DNA of 64,000 nt, taken from NCBI RefSeq assembly GCF_964355755.1, contig NC_092670.1, positions 13,517,201 through 13,581,200 on the forward strand. Direction: 5' to 3'. Each line of letters begins with the position of its first letter. Position 1 is the stretch's first letter. Below, one piece after another: positions 60,134 to 64,000 of this stretch. A model generated the notes under the pieces. The model was not told where the DNA came from. It searched no databases and was given only the letters and a program-made list of their open reading frames with translations. Source of the stretch: Antedon mediterranea. Taxonomy: Eukaryota; Echinodermata; Crinoidea; Comatulida; Antedonidae. Made by a program: the position numbers and the translations under genes.

Positions 60134-61011
60134 CTGAAAGAGAAATTATAGACGAACAATAAGCAAACGATTTTTAGAAACCGTTTAATTTCATACTTAT
60201 ATAATTTAATAATTAAATAATGCAGTGATTCATCCATTCGCCTTGATAACAATTGTCGTATTCGTTATTTGTTTTCACATATATACTGTTTTTCCTGGAA
60301 TACCTTACTTTGGTAGACCAACAACTGGTGTTGTATTTTGTTACATTTATTGTTTATTTCAATAGGTATAACATTCATGTCTCTTCTTCACTTGTTTTAA
60401 AACTAAAACTATATTAACTGCATAATACATATTGTTAATAACCGCTAATAATAATGCTATGTTAAGAACATCAAATCAATGAAACAAACAATGATTTTAC
60501 TAATTGGCAAAATGTATACTTGCCCGTATTTTAAGTATTTTATTTCTTGGCATGATTTTTTTTACCATGTCTTTTTATTTTCAGGAAAATTGTGTATTAT
60601 ATGTATTATATGCAATATTGCCGGCCCAAATTTATTAAACAGCACGCTATCTGTCACTCTGCATTTTTTAAATTATCAATTGATTCAATTGTTCCCGATT
60701 ATTTTGAAAACAATAATTGATTTTACTTACAGCGCAAATTTGATTTGCTCCACACGTTACGGTTTGAACTATCGCACTGTCCACAACGTTATTAAGACAA
60801 TCATTTGTATCTGGGTTAATGAACCCCACATTAGAGCACCGGTAACATGTTGCTGAACAGTTTACTGCATAGAAACAAAAAGGAAGATTAACATTGTGGT
60901 TTGCACAATAATTACAAAAACTAATTTGTTAATGTGGTTAAAAAATAAATATTTCAATTTACCTTGATAAACAAAAAGAATGCAAACAGCAGAGATCAAC
61001 AAAAACTTCAT
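59960..61011 (-). CDS. secreted Ly6-like protein with reduced disulfides (6+1 Cys)
   Basis: 118 residues. CDS = complement join of 60963..61011, 60731..60864, 59960..60133. Signal peptide MKFLLISAVCILFVYQ; exon 2 VNCSATCYRCSNVGF..., exon 3 TGYKARPNGLPPMIFRGC... Mature cysteines: TCYRC, NDC, VTC, QIC, RGC (C1-C6) plus an extra Cys in VNC. C7-C8 and C9-C10 are all replaced; the end reads FFSAYEGDLSNK where gene 2 has FYFAACQGSFCNG. All splice sites are canonical and the frame is open, so I call it a gene rather than a pseudogene, with less certainty than the other two. Like them it has no membrane anchor. Confidence 0.82.
60731..60864 (-). CDS. Ly6 gene 3, exon 2
   Basis: Acceptor TTTCTATGCAG, donor GTAAGT. 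Encodes VNCSATCYRCSNVGF, NDCLNN, then TVTCGANQICA. Phase 1 in, phase 0 out, as in the paralogues. Confidence 0.88.
60963..61011 (-). CDS. Ly6 gene 3, exon 1 (signal peptide)
   Basis: ATG at 61011, 16 codons plus one base, donor GTAAAT; same length and phase as in genes 1 and 2. Confidence 0.87.
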
Positions 61012-61249
61012 TTTCAAAGATTATCGGATGAAAATGTATCGATGAACTACACAATAAGAAATAAAGTTAGATGAATACATTTGTTTTTGTAAGGCCTTGC
61101 TATTAAATGTCACTAAACTTTCTACCAAGCTATGTACTCTAGTAGCTAGATCAACTTTCGTATGCACTTTGAGGTCCAGAGAATTTGACTTCAGAAATTG
61201 GTTTAGGGTGGTCAAACAATCATATTTGGCTTGGTTACACATTTTGAAA

Positions 61250-62200
61250 ATGTGGCGAAAGGTCAAAAGGTCAAGGTGAAAGGTCATAAGACCAAACATA
61301 AATATGTCCTTAAATCTCAACAACCACTGGTCACAACGAGGTAATTTTGGTCTTAAATTAATCAGAAGGTATACATTTATATTCAGTCTAATGGCACATT
61401 TGAGTAAAAAATGACCGGAAATGCCATTTATAACCTTTGACCCACAACCCAGGGCATGTATGTTTCTCCGTAACTACTGGTCATAGACACTTGAATTTGG
61501 TTTTAAATTGTTCGAAATATATGTTTTGTTATTTGTTACACATTTTGAAAAATGTTACAAAAGGTCAAAGGGTCAAGGTCAAGGGTTATTTGAACAAATA
61601 AAAAAAGGTACTTGTATCTCGGCAACCACTGGTCGCAGCAAGTCAATTTTGGTCTCAAAATGTTCAAAAGGCATGCATTTATATTCCATCTAATGGGGCA
61701 TTTTAGTCAAAAATGATCAGAAATGCCATTTCTGACCTTTGACCCACATACCAGGGCATCTTCATATCTCTGTAAGTACAGGTCGTAGAAACTTAAATTT
61801 GGTATCAAATTGTTCGAAATATACATATTTACATTCATTGTAATAGAAAATGTGGTTAAAAGATGAACAGAAATACTATTACTAATGTTTCAAACAAAAA
61901 ACATATCTACACAACTTATCCTTAGACAGTAATGTTATGCAATAACTGATACTTTAAATTGTTTTAATTTCAAGTACTAGTTATTGCTGTCCCCGAGGAC
62001 ATTTTGATAGAAACGTTAAGCTCAACAGTTCTTTTCAGAATGCTAGAAGTAACTTGCCATATGTATCCGATTAAACGCCCCAGGCGTTTATTGTTCAAAA
62101 GGGTTTTTAGGGGGAAAGGAGGCATCTTTATTTGGGGTATAATATGGTAACATGTATAATCAAATAAATACCACCTAGATGTAAAAAAATACTGCACAAT
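61250..62200 (+). repeat. left arm of a large inverted repeat
   Basis: Reads as the reverse complement of 63030-64000, closely over 61250-61955 and more loosely to about 62200 (shared GAATGCTAGAAGTAA and ATGGTAACATGTATAATC). The arm contains tandem units of about 300 bp (CAACCACTGGTC at 61323 and 61623; TTACACATTTTGAAAA at 61235 and 61536). It starts about 240 bp upstream of the gene 3 start codon. Confidence 0.85.
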
Positions 62201-62391
62201 TAATATCAAAAAGTGATAAAATTATGTCAAAATGCTTGGTAAATTGTAGATTATGGTAGTTAATGAAATGTGTTGACGTGATACAATTATTCTGTAAATG
62301 CATGTGGCGGGGCGTTTATTCCACATGGTGTTCTATTGGAGGGAATGGTGGCGTTTATTTGAAGGAATACTCTAATTTTAATAATTGTATT

Positions 62392-63106
62392 TCATTTCTC
62401 AACTGATAAAAGGTACTTTACATGATTCGTTTTCCTCTTTATGCTTTTTAACGAAATGTTTCTGTCGTTTAAAATAAAAGTGATAGATTCCATTAAATGG
62501 ATCTTCTCCTCCAGGTGCCAGTATAATGATATAAAACAATGACACATCATTATCCTGACACGATTGCACTCATAATGGATCTTCATTCTATCATCTATTT
62601 GTTTGTAACTACAATTTGACAACAATCTTTTGCATAGTTTTAAATGCCAATACATAGTTTCATTACTATTATACAATATGTCCAGCTTTCCGGAAAACAC
62701 CCTTGTGTACTGTAGTACAGTGTTGTAGTATGATTTTATCATGATAAACTTCTGATGCTTTTATTGTCAATGCATTCAGTATCAAAGTTTCTAGTGGTAT
62801 TGATAATAACTCTCCAGAAATATATATTGTTTTATTATCTACACTGGGAACAGACGTGTATATGTATAAGTTTTGTCGTTGACATTCAAAACTATTATGC
62901 AACAGTGTTACGTAATAATGACAATGACTTGGTTTATTATTGTAGTCTCCGATACCTTTTATTACATGATTGTACTTCCTCCAGGATAGAATGAGGTTTA
63001 ATCCCGTTATTATTCTTATTTTATATATATTTTTTTTATATATATATCTGGGGTGTATATATTTGATTATACATGTTACCATTATTACACCCAACAAAAT
63101 AAACAC
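62392..63106 (-). other. unrecognised overlapping ORFs in the inverted-repeat loop
   Basis: Two minus-strand ORFs, 62669-63106 (145 codons) and 62392-62742 (116 codons), overlap in different frames and cover the loop between the arms. Composition is mixed, not obviously low-complexity (PSVDNKTIYISGELLSIPLE; YWHLEEKIHLMESITF). I recognise no domain. They could be remains of one coding region joined by a frameshift or splice, or chance. Confidence 0.25.
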
Positions 63107-64000
63107 CTTCCCTGAATAAATAAATGCCCGAGGATTTTATTCGGGTAACTACAGTAAATTACTTCTAGCATTCTCAAAATGTTTGAACGTTCGGGGGTCA
63201 ACAATACTTTCTAGCATTATTATAAGCAAAAGTACAATTATTACAAACAGTAAAGGATTTGTTTTAATTCCTACAGTATAATGAAATCATTAAGCATCAA
63301 TTATTGCATAACATTACTGTCTAATGATAAGTTGGGTAGATATGTTTTTCATTTAAAAGATTAGTAATTAATAGTATTTCTGATCATCTTTTATCCAAAT
63401 TTTCTGTTAGAATGAATGTAAATATGTGTATTTCTAACAATTTGATACTAAATTTAAGTTTCTACGACCTGTACTTACAGAGATAAGAAGATGCCCTGGT
63501 ATGTATGTCAAAGGTCAGAAATGTCATTTCCGGTCATTTTTTACTAAAATTTTTCATTAGACTGAATATGAATGTATACCTTCTGAACATTTTGAGACCA
63601 AAATTTACTCTCTGTGACCAGTGGTTGCCGAGATACAAATACCTATTTGTGTTTATTCATATAACCCCTGGCCTTGACCTTTTGACCTTTTGTAACATTG
63701 TTCAAAACGTGTAACAAATAACTAAATGTATATTTCGAACAATTTGAGCCCAAATTCAAGTCACTACGGCCAATAGTTACGGAGACACAGACATGCCCTG
63801 GTTTATGGGTCAAAGGTCAGAAATGGCATTTCCGGTCATTTTCGACTAAAATGTTTCATTAGACTGAATATAAATGTATACCTTCTGATTAATTTAAGAC
63901 CAAAATTACCTCGCTGTGACCAGTGGTTGTCGAGATTTAAGGACATAATGGTGTTTGATTTTATAACCTTTGACCCTGACCTTTTGACCTTTCGCCACAT
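63030..64000 (-). repeat. right arm of the large inverted repeat (runs off the window)
   Basis: Reverse complement of the left arm, again with units of about 300 bp (GACCAGTGGTTG at 63617 and 63919). The end of the window, GACCTTTCGCCACAT, matches left-arm position about 61251, so the outer boundary is not seen. Confidence 0.85.

Noticed and set aside
20973-61011. GPI anchoring of the Ly6 proteins
   Set aside because: All three end within about a dozen residues of the last conserved Cys-Asn position (or its equivalent) without a hydrophobic tail.
61021-61323. 100-codon minus ORF upstream of Ly6 gene 3
   Set aside because: It overlaps the start of the inverted-repeat arm and the gene's upstream region; no motif.

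Overview
The window is animal nuclear DNA: AT-rich, intron-rich, with canonical GT/AG splice sites, short exons, many small inverted-repeat elements, a decayed LINE and a large tandem array. The gene content (a class B1 neuropeptide-type GPCR and a cluster of small secreted Ly6/three-finger proteins) and the repeat style suggest an invertebrate, probably marine. I cannot name the species. None of the real genes forms one long ORF; they were assembled here exon by exon from splice sites, phases and family motifs.

Region 1 (about 1-17.7 kb, + strand): the 3' part of a secretin-family (class B1) GPCR gene. Nine exons give 393 contiguous residues, from the end of the extracellular hormone-binding domain through seven transmembrane segments to the stop at 17142. 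Exon phases agree at every junction. The introns hold small inverted-repeat (MITE-like) elements, a LINE relic, and a minisatellite built from copies of an exon end with its splice donor.

Region 2 (20.9-28.4 kb, - strand): two Ly6-type genes of three exons each, separated by a frameshifted CR1/L2/Jockey-type LINE (23.4-26.9 kb). A third paralogue lies at 59.96-61.01 kb. All three share a near-identical first exon (16-codon signal peptide, phase-1 intron). They carry 10, 8 and 6+1 cysteines. The losses coincide with whole canonical disulfide pairs.

Region 3 (32.18-56.23 kb): the dominant feature, a head-to-tail array of 15 copies of a unit of about 1.52-1.55 kb. Each copy ends in a 9-bp-stem hairpin followed by ACATGTCTAG. 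The 5' end, where present, starts TTGGTTATCCGC, and its exact complement GCGGATAACCAA lies just before the 3' hairpin; a (TCA)n microsatellite follows the 5' block. This is the architecture of non-autonomous Helentrons (HINE/DINE-1-like rolling-circle elements), here expanded into a satellite-like array. One copy is a diverged subfamily, several 5' ends are shortened, and the leftmost end carries five stacked 5' termini. Each unit contains three degenerate modules of about 178 bp, each centred on the palindrome TGACGTCA.

Region 4 (29.9-31.3 kb and 56.5-57.8 kb): copies of a second repeat family with a CTAGATGG/CCATCTAG hairpin terminus flank the array on both sides.

Region 5 (57.8-64 kb): clustered copies of a short TCGCG-hairpin repeat, the third Ly6 gene, and a large inverted repeat (arms about 61.25-62.2 and 63.03-64 kb, running off the window) made of tandem units of about 300 bp.

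The two gene families show no sign of working in one pathway. Both are metazoan cell-surface or secreted signalling types.
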